From positions 1 to 62,704 of the forward strand of contig NZ_JNIV01000012.1 of the NCBI RefSeq assembly GCF_000701405.1: a stretch of 62,704 bases of DNA. Direction: 5' to 3'. The position numbers and the translations under genes are program-made. Shown piece by piece: positions 47,714 to 56,943 of the stretch. The DNA comes from Deinococcus marmoris DSM 12784 (lineage in GTDB: Bacteria > Deinococcota > Deinococci > Deinococcales > Deinococcaceae). Numbering within the stretch: position 1 is the first letter of the stretch; the number at the start of each line of letters is the position of its first letter. Below the pieces are notes generated by a model. It was given only the letters and a program-made list of their open reading frames with translations. It was not told where the DNA came from and ran no database searches.

Positions 47714-48075
47714 ACTATGCCGATCTGCTGGGACTGAGGGTGCTGGAGGCCACGCCACAGCGCACCTGCGTGCGCGCATCTGTGACCGCTGCGGGCCTGA
47801 ACATGCACGGCACCGCGCACGGCGGCCTGATCTTCAGTCTGGCGGACGAGGCGTTCGCGGTGATCAGCAATCTGGAGGCACAGGCGGTGGCGGTGGACAC
47901 CCACCTGAGTTTCTTCCGCGCCGCGAAAGTAGGCGACGAACTGGTGGCCGTCGCCACCCCGGAGCGCGTGGGCCGCACCCTGGCCACCTACCGCGTGGAA
48001 ATCCGGCGCGGCGAGGAGGGCGAGGTGTTGGCGCTGTTTACGGGCACGGTTTCGAGGCGGGTGCGAGAGGCTTAA
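47710..48075 (+). CDS. Hotdog-fold acyl-CoA thioesterase (PaaI-like)
   Basis: A 121-residue PaaI-type thioesterase: NMHGTAHGGLIFSLADEAFAVISN holds the HGG motif and the catalytic Asp/Glu region, and AVDTHLSFFRAAKVGDELVAVA follows. It hydrolyses aromatic or short acyl-CoA. The start at 47710 matches the family's N-terminus. It overlaps the end of the convergent nuclease-like gene by four bases. Confidence 0.85.
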   Translation: MNYADLLGLRVLEATPQRTCVRASVTAAGLNMHGTAHGGLIFSLADEAFAVISNLEAQAVAVDTHLSFFRAAKVGDELVAVATPERVGRTLATYRVEIRRGEEGEVLALFTGTVSRRVREA

Positions 48076-49181
48076 ACGGGTTTGGGACGGTAATCCTGGG
48101 CTGGGCGTCCCTGGGCGTCTTTCCAGCAGTCCCAACCATTGCGGGATGCTCCAGCAATGTCCATAGCTGACGTGCTGGCACTCCCATAAACCACGTCCTT
48201 CACGTATTCCAGCAGCTCAGCGTTTTTCTCGACGAGCTGTCCAGCCTTCAGGCTGCTTTGCCTGCGACCTTGAATGCCCTTCGCATTAGTTCCGTTTTCG
48301 CCCAGCACGCGATTTAGAGCCGTACTTCCCGCCTTGACGGTCCAACTTCCATCGGCAGGCTTATAGACAGCGTGGGCTTCGGCCCCGAGAAGGCAGTAAG
48401 TGAAGTGGATTTGCTCGGCATCAGTGCCTGATGGCTGAGCTTTCTGTGGTGGCTGGGGCTTGAGCGGCTTGGAAGAGTTTGTTGACTCCGCTTTCTGCAC
48501 TGCCATCCCCAGCAACACATCCCGCTCGGCTTCCGTGATCTGCTTTAATTTGGCCGCGAGAATGGCGGCCTGTCCGAATGTACCTATCCCATGCTCTTGC
48601 TGAAAAGCCTCAACAATAGGAGCTTTCTCTTTAAAAATTCGTTTTTCTGCTTTTCGTTGTTCCCGACGACTTTTAATCGTTTGTACAGCTTCAGCAAAAG
48701 CATCGACACGCCACGTCTCAGCATCCAGAAGGAGCGCCAAGTCGTCGGCGAAGGCGTATCCACCTTGATGCAACCCCAGCTTCAAGACCTCGTGATCTTG
48801 AAATGTCCCAGTTGGATTATGCGTCCGATCCATGACTATCCATATCCCGCCGTTGGTCAACATCGCCCATCGCATGCCTTTATTGCCGGCGTACCCTACA
48901 ACTTGTTGATAATCTCCAGGCTGAAAACTGGCATTCATACCTTTGAGTTCTAAAGCAAAAGAGCCTTGCCCCACTCGAATCATCAGGTCCGCTCTTTTTT
49001 TGGACTGATTGGTCTCCTCCGGCACCACCTCTGCCGGATTCCAGATGTCAAAGCCAGCGGCATGTAAAAGGCGCAGAACGATGGCCTGACGAACTACAGC
49101 CTCACCGGGCTTAGGAGTGTCCGCCAACCAGCCCTGAATGGCCTCGACTGCCGCCCTGATCCGCTCCTGAGTGCCTGACAT
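48072..49181 (-). CDS. PD-(D/E)XK nuclease-like protein with DUF4357-like C-terminus
   Basis: A 369-residue protein. Residues ~20-125 resemble the HSDR_N/PD-(D/E)XK domain of restriction enzymes: a Glu-rich start, then KKRADLMIRVGQGSFALELKGMN, giving Asp...ExK, and WAMLTNGGIWIVMDR as the usual last strand. The middle is charged with a helical stretch (IKSRREQRKAEKRIFKEK). The end AMDIAGASRNGWDCWKDAQGRP matches the terminus of DUF4357. GC content is visibly lower than its surroundings, with A/T runs. It may be an anti-phage or restriction-like protein, but no methylase or partner is adjacent. TAGACT is nine bases before ATG. Confidence 0.7.
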   Translation of the reverse strand: MSGTQERIRAAVEAIQGWLADTPKPGEAVVRQAIVLRLLHAAGFDIWNPAEVVPEETNQSKKRADLMIRVGQGSFALELKGMNASFQPGDYQQVVGYAGNKGMRWAMLTNGGIWIVMDRTHNPTGTFQDHEVLKLGLHQGGYAFADDLALLLDAETWRVDAFAEAVQTIKSRREQRKAEKRIFKEKAPIVEAFQQEHGIGTFGQAAILAAKLKQITEAERDVLLGMAVQKAESTNSSKPLKPQPPQKAQPSGTDAEQIHFTYCLLGAEAHAVYKPADGSWTVKAGSTALNRVLGENGTNAKGIQGRRQSSLKAGQLVEKNAELLEYVKDVVYGSASTSAMDIAGASRNGWDCWKDAQGRPAQDYRPKPV

Positions 49182-49233
49182 CTGGGCAGGAGTCTATCAG
49201 CGGCGCGCTTTCCCTACTCTTTTCCAGTCGGAA

Positions 49234-50049
49234 TTATTTCCCAGTCAGCAGGTACGGCCCGTGATCGCAGGGACGCTCACCAGCTTTCAGCCGTTCGGCC
49301 AGATCCACGGTGTCATGCATGGGGGTGTCGCCGACTTCCTCGGCCAGATAGTGGCGGTAACGGCGGTAATGCTCGATGCCGGCGTATTTATCGCGGTTCA
49401 TGGTCAGGCAGACCATCAGGCGCTGGTGGTGGTCCTCGCCGATCAGCGGGTCCGTCTCGGCGGCGCGGACCAATGAGAGGGCAGCCAGCGGGCATTCGCG
49501 CGCGACGCAGTGCAGCAGCGAAAGCCTCAGATGGCCCTCCACGACAGCGGCGCGGTGCTGACTGCGGGCGGCTTCCACCCACTCGCCCTGAAGATGTGGC
49601 AGGTATTCACCGTCGGCGCTGGCCAGGGCCTGCCGCAGCAATTCCTCCTGCTGGCGCGGCCCGCTACTTACTTTAGAGGCGTCCAGCGCGTGATGCAGGG
49701 CGTGGGTGTCGCTGGCGGCCATCAACTCCGCGTGCAGGGTGTAACGGCCCCGCTCGTCCACCACGGCGTCGGGGCGGCCCAGCACGGCGCGCAGGCGGTG
49801 CAGCGCCACCCGGAAGCGGTTGGCGGCGGCGGGGGTGTCCTCCAGATCCCACAGTTCGGCCAGAATATCGTGGCGGTAGCGGCCCTGCGGGTAGGCGTGC
49901 AGATACCACAGCAATTCCTCGGCGCTGCGGGCAGGCCACACCACGCTCACACCGTCCACGATCACGTCAGCGTTGCCCAACGAGCGCAGCAGATAGCGCG
50001 GAGGCGGGATGGCGGTGGCCTGAGCGGCACAGATCTGTTCATGAAGCAT
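49234..50049 (-). CDS. BTAD/SARP-type transcriptional regulator
   Basis: A 271-residue protein with a winged-helix OmpR-like N-terminus (WPARSAEELLWYLHAYPQGRYRHDILAELWD, AANRFRVALHRLRAVLG) and a C-terminal bacterial transcriptional activation domain of helical repeats (LLRQALASADGEYLPHLQGEWVEAAR; HHQRLMVCLTMNRDKYAGIEHYRRYRHYLAEEVG). It should activate genes in response to an unknown signal. The ATG at 50049 follows GGAGG by seven bases. A palindrome lies upstream at 50065-50090. Confidence 0.83.
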   Translation of the reverse strand: MLHEQICAAQATAIPPPRYLLRSLGNADVIVDGVSVVWPARSAEELLWYLHAYPQGRYRHDILAELWDLEDTPAAANRFRVALHRLRAVLGRPDAVVDERGRYTLHAELMAASDTHALHHALDASKVSSGPRQQEELLRQALASADGEYLPHLQGEWVEAARSQHRAAVVEGHLRLSLLHCVARECPLAALSLVRAAETDPLIGEDHHQRLMVCLTMNRDKYAGIEHYRRYRHYLAEEVGDTPMHDTVDLAERLKAGERPCDHGPYLLTGK

Positions 50050-50064
50050 GATGATCCTCCCTTT

Positions 50065-50090
50065 CCGTATTAATTCTGACATTTCTACGG
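50065..50090. promoter_or_regulatory. CCGTA-N16-TACGG palindrome upstream of the BTAD regulator
   Basis: CCGTA at 50065-50069 and TACGG at 50086-50090 with AT-rich symmetric sequence between. It lies 16 bases upstream of the regulator's start and could be an autoregulatory site. Inference from position only. Confidence 0.35.
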
Positions 50091-50165
50091 AAGGCAGGTG
50101 TCCCTTTGAAAAAGCAGCAAATCTTTTTCAGGGTTGACTTTTTTAATTTGATGGAACGGAGACAT

Positions 50166-50196
50166 AAAAAAAGCCGGACACCACGAGGATGTCCGG
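50166..50196 (-). terminator. Intrinsic terminator after glsB
   Basis: Reading leftward, CCGGACA (50196-50190) pairs with TGTCCGG (50180-50174), then C and seven T (50172-50166). A textbook terminator for the GlsB-like gene. Confidence 0.88.
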
Positions 50197-50214
50197 GCAA
50201 TTTAAGGTGAAGGC

Positions 50215-50484
50215 TTAGCGCAGAACCTTGAAGGCCTTGAGAAGGGCGATCAGAATCACGCTACCGACAACGCCCCAGATGATGCTCCAGAAGCTGAAGC
50301 CGCCGCCCGCTGCTGTCGCGCCGCCGATGTTGAGAAGGCCCGCGAAGACCCACTGGGCCAGCAACGCGCCGACGATGCCGATCAGGATGTTGGCGATTGC
50401 GCCCTGCTGCGCGTTGGTGTTCATGATCATGCTTGCCAGCCAACCGCAAAGCGCACCTACCAGAATAGTAATAATCCAACCCAT
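50215..50484 (-). CDS. GlsB/YeaQ/YmgE family stress-response membrane protein
   Basis: An 89-residue membrane protein with three hydrophobic segments and the pattern [39 protein letters not shown] and [18 protein letters not shown]. The family (transglycosylase-associated) is linked to general stress and envelope functions. AGGAGGT precedes the ATG, and a strong terminator follows, so it is a single-gene unit. Confidence 0.9.
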   Translation of the reverse strand: MGWIITILVGALCGWLASMIMNTNAQQGAIANILIGIVGALLAQWVFAGLLNIGGATAAGGGFSFWSIIWGVVGSVILIALLKAFKVLR

Positions 50485-51034
50485 GTTCGTGACCTCCTGT
50501 TAAAGTCGTTGAGTTTCCAACGTGAAACGCTCGTTGTGGGTGAAGCATGAAACTGTACGGAAAGCTCAATTGAATCTGGTCATACATTCTGAAGGTGCCG
50601 AAAAGGTGAAACGCCTGACCATTCAAGTCCGCTTAAGCTGTCTTCTCAGATATCAGTCATGCGCCGCTCATTTCTGATGTTGCCTTGACGTTCCGGGGGA
50701 CCAGCAACAGGGGTCAAGACCGTCCTGCTTTGATTCCAAGTGCTGCCGAAAAAAGCCAGCGGCAGTTTGTCCTGTCGGCAACCGGTGGTCTGCCAGCCAC
50801 CCTCTTGCCGTGAGCTGCCCGGACCCGTCAACAGGCCCCCATCAGAACGTCACCCCTCTGCGGCGCAGCCCTGCAAGTCCCGCTCAGTGTGTCGTCTAGG
50901 AGGGGCGCGGGCATTTGTCTTACCTCTGCGCCCACCTGTCTGCTGGGGGCGGCTAGCATGGGCGCAGACATCCGCCCGGCCCAGCGTGGCCCCGCGACTT
51001 TTTCTGCGCGACTTTTTCTGGAGGCCCCACCGCT
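50485..51034. other. Intergenic region between glsB and the thrB leader
   Basis: No gene is supported here. Left part carries the glsB leader. Features seen: CTGCCG...CGGCAG hairpin near 50744-50768, and a perfect 13-base direct repeat GCGACTTTTTCTG at 50994-51006 and 51008-51020, just before the thrB leader ORF. No known riboswitch was recognised. Confidence 0.5.
50994..51020 (+). repeat. Tandem 13-base direct repeat before thrB
   Basis: GCGACTTTTTCTG occurs twice with a single base between (14-base period), ending at the GGAGG ribosome binding site of the thrB leader ORF. Recent duplication or a paired protein site; the period of 14 is not a helical turn. Confidence 0.7.
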
Positions 51035-51070
51035 ATGCCCGCACTCCTCAGCCCTGACCGTCCATCATGA
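51035..51070 (+). CDS. 11-residue leader ORF overlapping thrB
   Basis: ATG at 51035 is preceded by GGAGG at a ten-base distance and encodes [11 protein letters not shown]. Its TGA overlaps the ATG of thrB (ATGA). thrB has no ribosome binding site of its own, so ribosomes probably reach it from the leader. There are no Thr or Ile codons, so it is not a classical attenuator peptide. Confidence 0.5.
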   Translation: MPALLSPDRPS

Positions 51071-51978
51071 CCACCTTTACCGTGCGCGCCCCGGCCAGCA
51101 GCGCCAACCTGGGACCGGGTTTTGACAGCCTGGGCCTGAGCGTGCCGCTGTACACCACCGTGAAGGTAACGCCAGGCGACGTGACCGAGGTGGTCCCGCA
51201 CGGGCCAGAGCTGGAAGGCACGCCCGCCGACGAGAGCAATTACGTGTACCGGGCGATGTTGCTGGTGGCCAAGCGCACCGGACTGACCCTGCCGCCCGCC
51301 CGCGTGGAAATCACCACCGAAGTTCCACTGGCACGCGGCCTGGGCAGCAGCGCCGCCGCCCTGGTGGCCGGAATCGTGGCCGCCAACGAGCTGCTGGGCC
51401 GCCCGCTGGACACCGACGCCGTGCTGGACGTGGCTGCCCGCGAGGAAGGCCACCCCGACAACGTGGCCCCGGCGCTATTTGGCGGCATCGTGGTAGCCAC
51501 CCTGGACAAACTGGGCACCCATTACGTGCGGCTGGACCCGCCCGCCAATCTGGGCGTAACCGTGCTGATTCCCGACTTTGAGCTGAGTACCAGCAAGGCC
51601 CGCGCCGTGCTGCCCCGTGAGTACAGCCGCGCCGATGCCGTCCACGCGCTGTCCCACGCCGCTTTGCTGGCCGCCGCACTGTCTCAGGGGCGTCTGGACC
51701 TGTTGCGGCACGCCATGCAGGACTACATCCACCAGATCTGGCGCGCGCCGCTGGTGCCGGGGCTGAGCGACATTCTGGAGGATGCGTGGCGGCACGGCGC
51801 ATTGGGGGCGGCTCTGTCCGGTGCGGGGCCGACGGTCCTGTGCTTCCACGACACCCGCGAAAGCACCGCGCCGCTGCACACCTACTTAACTAGCGTGATG
51901 CACAAAAACGGCCTGGACGGGCGGGTTATGGACTTTCCGATTGACACCCAGGGAACGCTGATTGAGCGCGAGGGCTAG
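51067..51978 (+). CDS. thrB: Homoserine kinase
   Basis: A 303-residue GHMP kinase that phosphorylates homoserine in threonine synthesis. [22 protein letters not shown] (motif 1), [18 protein letters not shown] (ATP-binding motif 2), and [13 protein letters not shown] (motif 3) are typical of ThrB. Length is normal. Other threonine genes are not in the window. It is translated probably by coupling with the 11-residue leader. Confidence 0.94.
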   Translation: MTTFTVRAPASSANLGPGFDSLGLSVPLYTTVKVTPGDVTEVVPHGPELEGTPADESNYVYRAMLLVAKRTGLTLPPARVEITTEVPLARGLGSSAAALVAGIVAANELLGRPLDTDAVLDVAAREEGHPDNVAPALFGGIVVATLDKLGTHYVRLDPPANLGVTVLIPDFELSTSKARAVLPREYSRADAVHALSHAALLAAALSQGRLDLLRHAMQDYIHQIWRAPLVPGLSDILEDAWRHGALGAALSGAGPTVLCFHDTRESTAPLHTYLTSVMHKNGLDGRVMDFPIDTQGTLIEREG

Positions 51979-51982
51979 AACG

Positions 51983-52192
51983 TTACTCCATACCTGCGTT
52001 GCCCGTCTGCTTGATCAGCTCCATTTTTCCTACTGCTTCCAGCCAGTCTTTCTCGTTAATGGCGGTCACGTCCTGACCCGCGTAGTGTTCGGCCAGCACC
52101 TCGCGCATGGCCTCGGCCTCGCGCAGGCTGGTAGCCTCGCGGCCCATGCGCTCCAGAATGGGGTCCAGGCTCATCGTGCGGCTGATTTGCAT
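51983..52192 (-). CDS. Hypothetical protein, 69 residues
   Basis: A small mostly helical acidic protein (MQISRTMSLDPILERMG; REAEAMREVLAEHYAGQDVTAINEKDW). No family recognised. TAGCGT exactly six bases before ATG supports it as a real leaderless gene. It is convergent with thrB, with four bases between stop codons. Confidence 0.7.
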   Translation of the reverse strand: MQISRTMSLDPILERMGREATSLREAEAMREVLAEHYAGQDVTAINEKDWLEAVGKMELIKQTGNAGME

Positions 52193-52326
52193 GACTGCAC
52201 GCTAGCGGCTGGGCGGGCGCAAGTGCGTGAGGACGGGGCAGGACGTTCTTTAGAGGCGGTCTGAACCGTCTGCCCGCTGACACTGTTGCCCTGACCTCGC
52301 TGGCCCGGATGCTCTAGCCTGCCCCC

Positions 52327-53496
<1,170 letters not shown>

Positions 53497-53501
53497 ATGG
53501 T

Positions 53502-53738
53502 TCAGTTCTCGTCATCGCCAGCATCCAGTTCGGGGTCTTCGTCCATACGATCTGCCAGCAGGGTGGCGTGGGTTCCCAGGTGAACGGTGCTGGCATATAA
53601 CTCGCCGTCCACGTCCTCGCCTCGCCGCTCACGCTCCAGCAGTTCAAGGTAACGCCGGGCTTCCTCGGCCAGCTCATCGTGCAAACGTCGGCTGGCGTCC
53701 TGATAGTCGTGAACCCGCTTCCTGTCTACAGTGGTCAT
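53502..53738 (-). CDS. Hypothetical protein, 78 residues
   Basis: A charged helical protein (RVHDYQDASRRLHDELAEEARRYLELLERERRG) with an acidic end (DEDPELDAGDDEN). No family recognised. GAGG lies just before the ATG at 53738, four bases after the stop of the upstream 83-residue gene, so the two form a small operon; this two-gene layout of small proteins recalls toxin-antitoxin modules, but no known toxin motif is present. Confidence 0.65.
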   Translation of the reverse strand: MTTVDRKRVHDYQDASRRLHDELAEEARRYLELLERERRGEDVDGELYASTVHLGTHATLLADRMDEDPELDAGDDEN

Positions 53739-53742
53739 GCCC

Positions 53743-53994
53743 TCACCCCCTGCCCGGCAGCCGCCCCATGAGACGCTCCACCTGGGCGGTCCAGTTGCGA
53801 ACTTCTTTCTCCCAGTGACCGATCACCTGACTGTCGGGAAAGACTTCTCGTTCAGCCGCAATCTTGTCAAGATGCAGGGCAATCTGCCGCTCCAGCCCCT
53901 GAATCCGCTTGCGAATGTCCTTGTTGCCTCCCACAGCAGCAGTGTATTCCGGGAGATTTAATTTGCAACTATGTTTTCGTGCCGACGTGGGCAT
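53743..53994 (-). CDS. Hypothetical protein, 83 residues
   Basis: A helical protein: NKDIRKRIQGLERQIALHLDKI and VIGHWEKEVRNWTAQVERLMGRLPG, suggesting a two-helix hairpin. No family recognised. TAATTT lies eight bases before the ATG at 53994. First gene of a two-gene operon with 53502-53738, downstream of and in the same direction as the MrfA-like helicase gene, whose stop is 11 bases away. Confidence 0.65.
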   Translation of the reverse strand: MPTSARKHSCKLNLPEYTAAVGGNKDIRKRIQGLERQIALHLDKIAAEREVFPDSQVIGHWEKEVRNWTAQVERLMGRLPGRG

Positions 53995-54005
53995 CTCCCC
54001 GCAAA

Positions 54006-56636
54006 TTATCCCGCCCCCACTCCCGGTCCGCGCTCAATCACACTCAACCCCGCGAACTTCAGCAGCAGCCGCTTTTGCCCCACGCCGGGGAAATAGACCA
54101 GCACTTCCCGTTTGTCGCCCTGATGAAAACCGCCCATGAATACGCCGTCGCCAAATTTGGCGTGATGCAGGCGCAACGGCTGGGTGCTGCTGACCGCGCG
54201 CTGCAACTCGCGGCTGGGAATCCCCAGACGGGCGCTGACTTCAGGGAGCGAGAGGCCATACAAGTCCAGCAATTCCCGCGCCTGGAGGGGCCACGCCGGG
54301 GCCAGTTCGGACACGGGTTCGGGGGCGGCGGCCTCCGCTTCGGGGATGGCTTGGACGCCCAGCAGGGTTTCCAGAAACAGTTTTGTGGCGTGCTTGTCGG
54401 TGGGGCGGCGTTCGCCACTGTGCAGGTACGGCGAGTAGCAGCGCGACACGGCGATACACTCGTAACAGCCTTCCGCGTTCTTGCAGCACGCTTTGGAACA
54501 CAACGCCAGCGCGCGGACCAGCAGATCGTCCAGTTGCTCATAGGCACGGCGCGACACACCCAGCCCACCCAGCCAGTCGTCGTAGAGGAAGAAATAGGCG
54601 TCGTGGCCCTCCCGGAATGCCCCCGCCAAATCGTTCTCGTCGCAGGCCACCCGCTCCGGCGTGACCTTTTGCAGCAGGTGTTTGAGGGTGTGCGCCACCG
54701 CGCTGGGCCGCTCGGTGGCGCGTGGATCAAGGCCGATTTCCAGCGCGCTGGTGCGGAAGGGGGCCAACTCGGTGGGTGCGTCGTACAGGTGTTCGGACAG
54801 CTTGTGGTCCTGCATCCGGTCCTGAATGCGGCCCCCGCAGCGGGCACAGGTGCGTTCGGCGGGGCCGGGATCGCGGTCACAGCCCACGCAGACGCGCTCA
54901 AAGACCTGCCGCAGCATCTGATACCCAGTGTAGCGGCGGCGAATGCTGACCTCACCGTGCCGGTACGCCAGAGGCCCGCGCCGCTGCCACGGCGTCATCT
55001 GGCCGGGCGTGACCTCAATGCTATACAGCCCGCGCGTGAACAGGTTCTCGGTGCTGAATCTTTCCACCACAATCGCGGTTCCGGCGGGGTGCTTCTCCCA
55101 GCGCAGCACCTTGTACCCCTGACCATCGAGGGTGAACACCGCGCCCTCGTGCTTCTCGGTCAGGGCGTAATGCTGGCTGGGCGATTCCAGTGGGGCGTCC
55201 AGCGCCTTAACGCCCATCTTCTCCCAGTCGGCGGCCTCTACCACGGCGTATTTCAGGCTGCCCTCGCCGCGCAGGTTCCAGTATTTCTGGGTTTCCACGG
55301 CGGCCAGATGCGGCCCCGGCAACCCCGCCGCGCCGTATTCCTCGTTCTGGCGGGCGCGGTGGCGGGGCGACAGATATGGATTGGCCGCCTCCACCACCGC
55401 CTTTTCTATCGGGCCAGTCAGCAGTTCCAGAAAGTTGCCGGAGTTGCTGTAAAAGGCGTCTGCGGGCTGCGGCACGCCCTGCTCGTTCAGCGCGGGCAGG
55501 TACAGCACCAGCCCCGGCGCGATTCGCCCGGCGCGGCCCGCCATCTGCCGGAAGGCCATGCGCGAACCCGGATAACCGTCGATGATCACCACTTCCAGGT
55601 CTCCAATGTCCACCCCGGCCTCCAGCGCGTTGGTGGCGAACATCACCCCGCTGCCCGCGCGGCGAAATTCGGTCAGGCGGCCCTCGCGGTCACTGGTTCC
55701 GGCCATGTACAGATGGGCGTGGCGGGCGTAAGCGGGCTGAGCGCGGTACGTACCGTACAGCCGCGCGGCCCGGCTGCGGCCCCGGAAGAAGGCCAGCACC
55801 TTCAGGTCATAGCGCTGGCTGGCCTCCATCACGGCGTTCCAGAAGCGTCGCGGCTGGCCTCTGTGGTCTGCCAGATAGAAGCGTTTGCCAGGCCTGGCCG
55901 CCCCGGATTCGGAAACCTCCACCGCGTCCACGCCGATCAGCTCGCGGGCAAATTCGGCGGGGTTGCCAATCGTGGCGGTACTCAGCACCACCTGCGGATT
56001 TGCGCCCAGCGCCTTTGAAAGCTCCAGCAGGCGGCGCAACATCCCCGCCACCTCCGAGCCAAAGCCACCCCGGTAGGTGTGGGCCTCGTCCAGCACGATA
56101 AAGGACAGGTTCTTGAGGAACTCGCGCACGCGGGGATGCGTGAGGGACCAGTGCAGTTTGTCCGGGGTGGCCGTGACCATCCGCACGCCGTCCGCGAAGG
56201 CGTCGGCGGCCTGAGCGCTGCTCTGGAACGCGCCGATATCCCAGCCGAAGCCGCCCTTTTCCTTGAAGGCCAGCAGTTTGTCGCGCTGATCCTGCCCCAG
56301 CGCCACCAGCGGGTAGACGAAGAGCGCGGTGGCCTGTGCATCACGTTCCAGGCGATCAAACACCGCCGGGAAGAAGGCTCCAGTCTTGCCGCTGGCCGTA
56401 GGCGTCGTCACGATGACGTGTTTGCCCTCGCGCATCAGCTTGTAGGTGGCGGCCTGGTGCGCGTACACCTGACCAAAGCCAAAGCCCCGCGCCACGCCCG
56501 CAGACCAGCCCAGCTCGTCCACTCCTACATTGCGGGCGGGGGCGGCCTCTTCCTCATGCAGCCGCGCCGCGCCGCCGCCCAGGGTGTCGCGCAGAAACCC
56601 TTCCAGGCGGGCGAAGGGGGAACGGGCGGGCATCAT
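54006..56636 (-). CDS. MrfA/YprA-like DEAH helicase with DUF1998 and PcrA-type Tudor end
   Basis: An 876-residue superfamily 2 helicase. Motif I is VTTPTASGKTGAFF, motif II LDEAHTY, motif III STATIGNP, motif VI QMAGRAGRI. The DUF1998-like part has the Cys cluster ACCKNAEGCYECIAVSRCYS plus an earlier CVGCDRD/CARCGG zinc site. B. subtilis MrfA (YprA) acts in a mitomycin-C repair pathway with MrfB. The last ~60 residues (HAKFGDGVFMGGF; LVYFPGVGQKRLLLKFAGLSVI) look like the RNA polymerase-binding Tudor domain of PcrA/UvrD. TAAACT is eight bases before ATG 56636. Confidence 0.85.
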   Translation of the reverse strand: MMPARSPFARLEGFLRDTLGGGAARLHEEEAAPARNVGVDELGWSAGVARGFGFGQVYAHQAATYKLMREGKHVIVTTPTASGKTGAFFPAVFDRLERDAQATALFVYPLVALGQDQRDKLLAFKEKGGFGWDIGAFQSSAQAADAFADGVRMVTATPDKLHWSLTHPRVREFLKNLSFIVLDEAHTYRGGFGSEVAGMLRRLLELSKALGANPQVVLSTATIGNPAEFARELIGVDAVEVSESGAARPGKRFYLADHRGQPRRFWNAVMEASQRYDLKVLAFFRGRSRAARLYGTYRAQPAYARHAHLYMAGTSDREGRLTEFRRAGSGVMFATNALEAGVDIGDLEVVIIDGYPGSRMAFRQMAGRAGRIAPGLVLYLPALNEQGVPQPADAFYSNSGNFLELLTGPIEKAVVEAANPYLSPRHRARQNEEYGAAGLPGPHLAAVETQKYWNLRGEGSLKYAVVEAADWEKMGVKALDAPLESPSQHYALTEKHEGAVFTLDGQGYKVLRWEKHPAGTAIVVERFSTENLFTRGLYSIEVTPGQMTPWQRRGPLAYRHGEVSIRRRYTGYQMLRQVFERVCVGCDRDPGPAERTCARCGGRIQDRMQDHKLSEHLYDAPTELAPFRTSALEIGLDPRATERPSAVAHTLKHLLQKVTPERVACDENDLAGAFREGHDAYFFLYDDWLGGLGVSRRAYEQLDDLLVRALALCSKACCKNAEGCYECIAVSRCYSPYLHSGERRPTDKHATKLFLETLLGVQAIPEAEAAAPEPVSELAPAWPLQARELLDLYGLSLPEVSARLGIPSRELQRAVSSTQPLRLHHAKFGDGVFMGGFHQGDKREVLVYFPGVGQKRLLLKFAGLSVIERGPGVGAG

Positions 56637-56687
56637 CGGGGATCAGTTTAGGCGTGTTGGGCGGGGGGAAAAGTGCGGAGTGGAAGT

Positions 56688-56909
56688 CTACTCCTCGTCT
56701 TCTTCTGGCTCTCCCCCATCCGCCCAGTCCCCGGCCAGCACGGCGCGCACAGCCTCAATGCGCTCACGGCACTGCGCGTAGGCTTCGCGGGCCTCTTCCA
56801 GCAGCGGCAGCACGCGGTCCAGGTCGGCCTCCCCGGTTTCCAGCTCGGCGGCGATCCGCGACAGGCGGGCATAGGCGTCGCGGTAGGAGGTCTGTATATC
56901 GGCGCTCAT
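56688..56909 (-). CDS. xseB: Exodeoxyribonuclease VII small subunit
   Basis: A 73-residue helical protein with YRDAYARLSRIAAELETGEADLDRVLPLLEEAREAYAQCRERI, the XseB pattern of two helices around a GEADLD-type turn. It binds XseA to form the single-strand exonuclease. The acidic end (GGEPEEDEE) is common. TAGCAT lies eight bases before the ATG. xseA is not in the window. Confidence 0.85.
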   Translation of the reverse strand: MSADIQTSYRDAYARLSRIAAELETGEADLDRVLPLLEEAREAYAQCRERIEAVRAVLAGDWADGGEPEEDEE

Positions 56910-56917
56910 GGCCCCCC

Positions 56918-56937
56918 ATGCTAGCGCCCGCTAGGCT
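56918..56937. promoter_or_regulatory. Divergent leaderless promoters with -10 boxes 8 bp apart
   Basis: The leftward -10 for xseB (TAGCAT, 56923-56918) and the rightward -10 for the flavin reductase gene (TAGGCT, 56932-56937) are separated by 8 bases. The two start codons are only 34 bases apart, so the promoters overlap and cannot be used at the same time. Confidence 0.6.
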
Positions 56938-56943
56938 GCCGCA

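Noticed and set aside
53502..53994. Two small overlapping-operon genes as a toxin-antitoxin pair
   Set aside because: Size and order fit, but no toxin fold, antitoxin DNA-binding motif or operator is visible.
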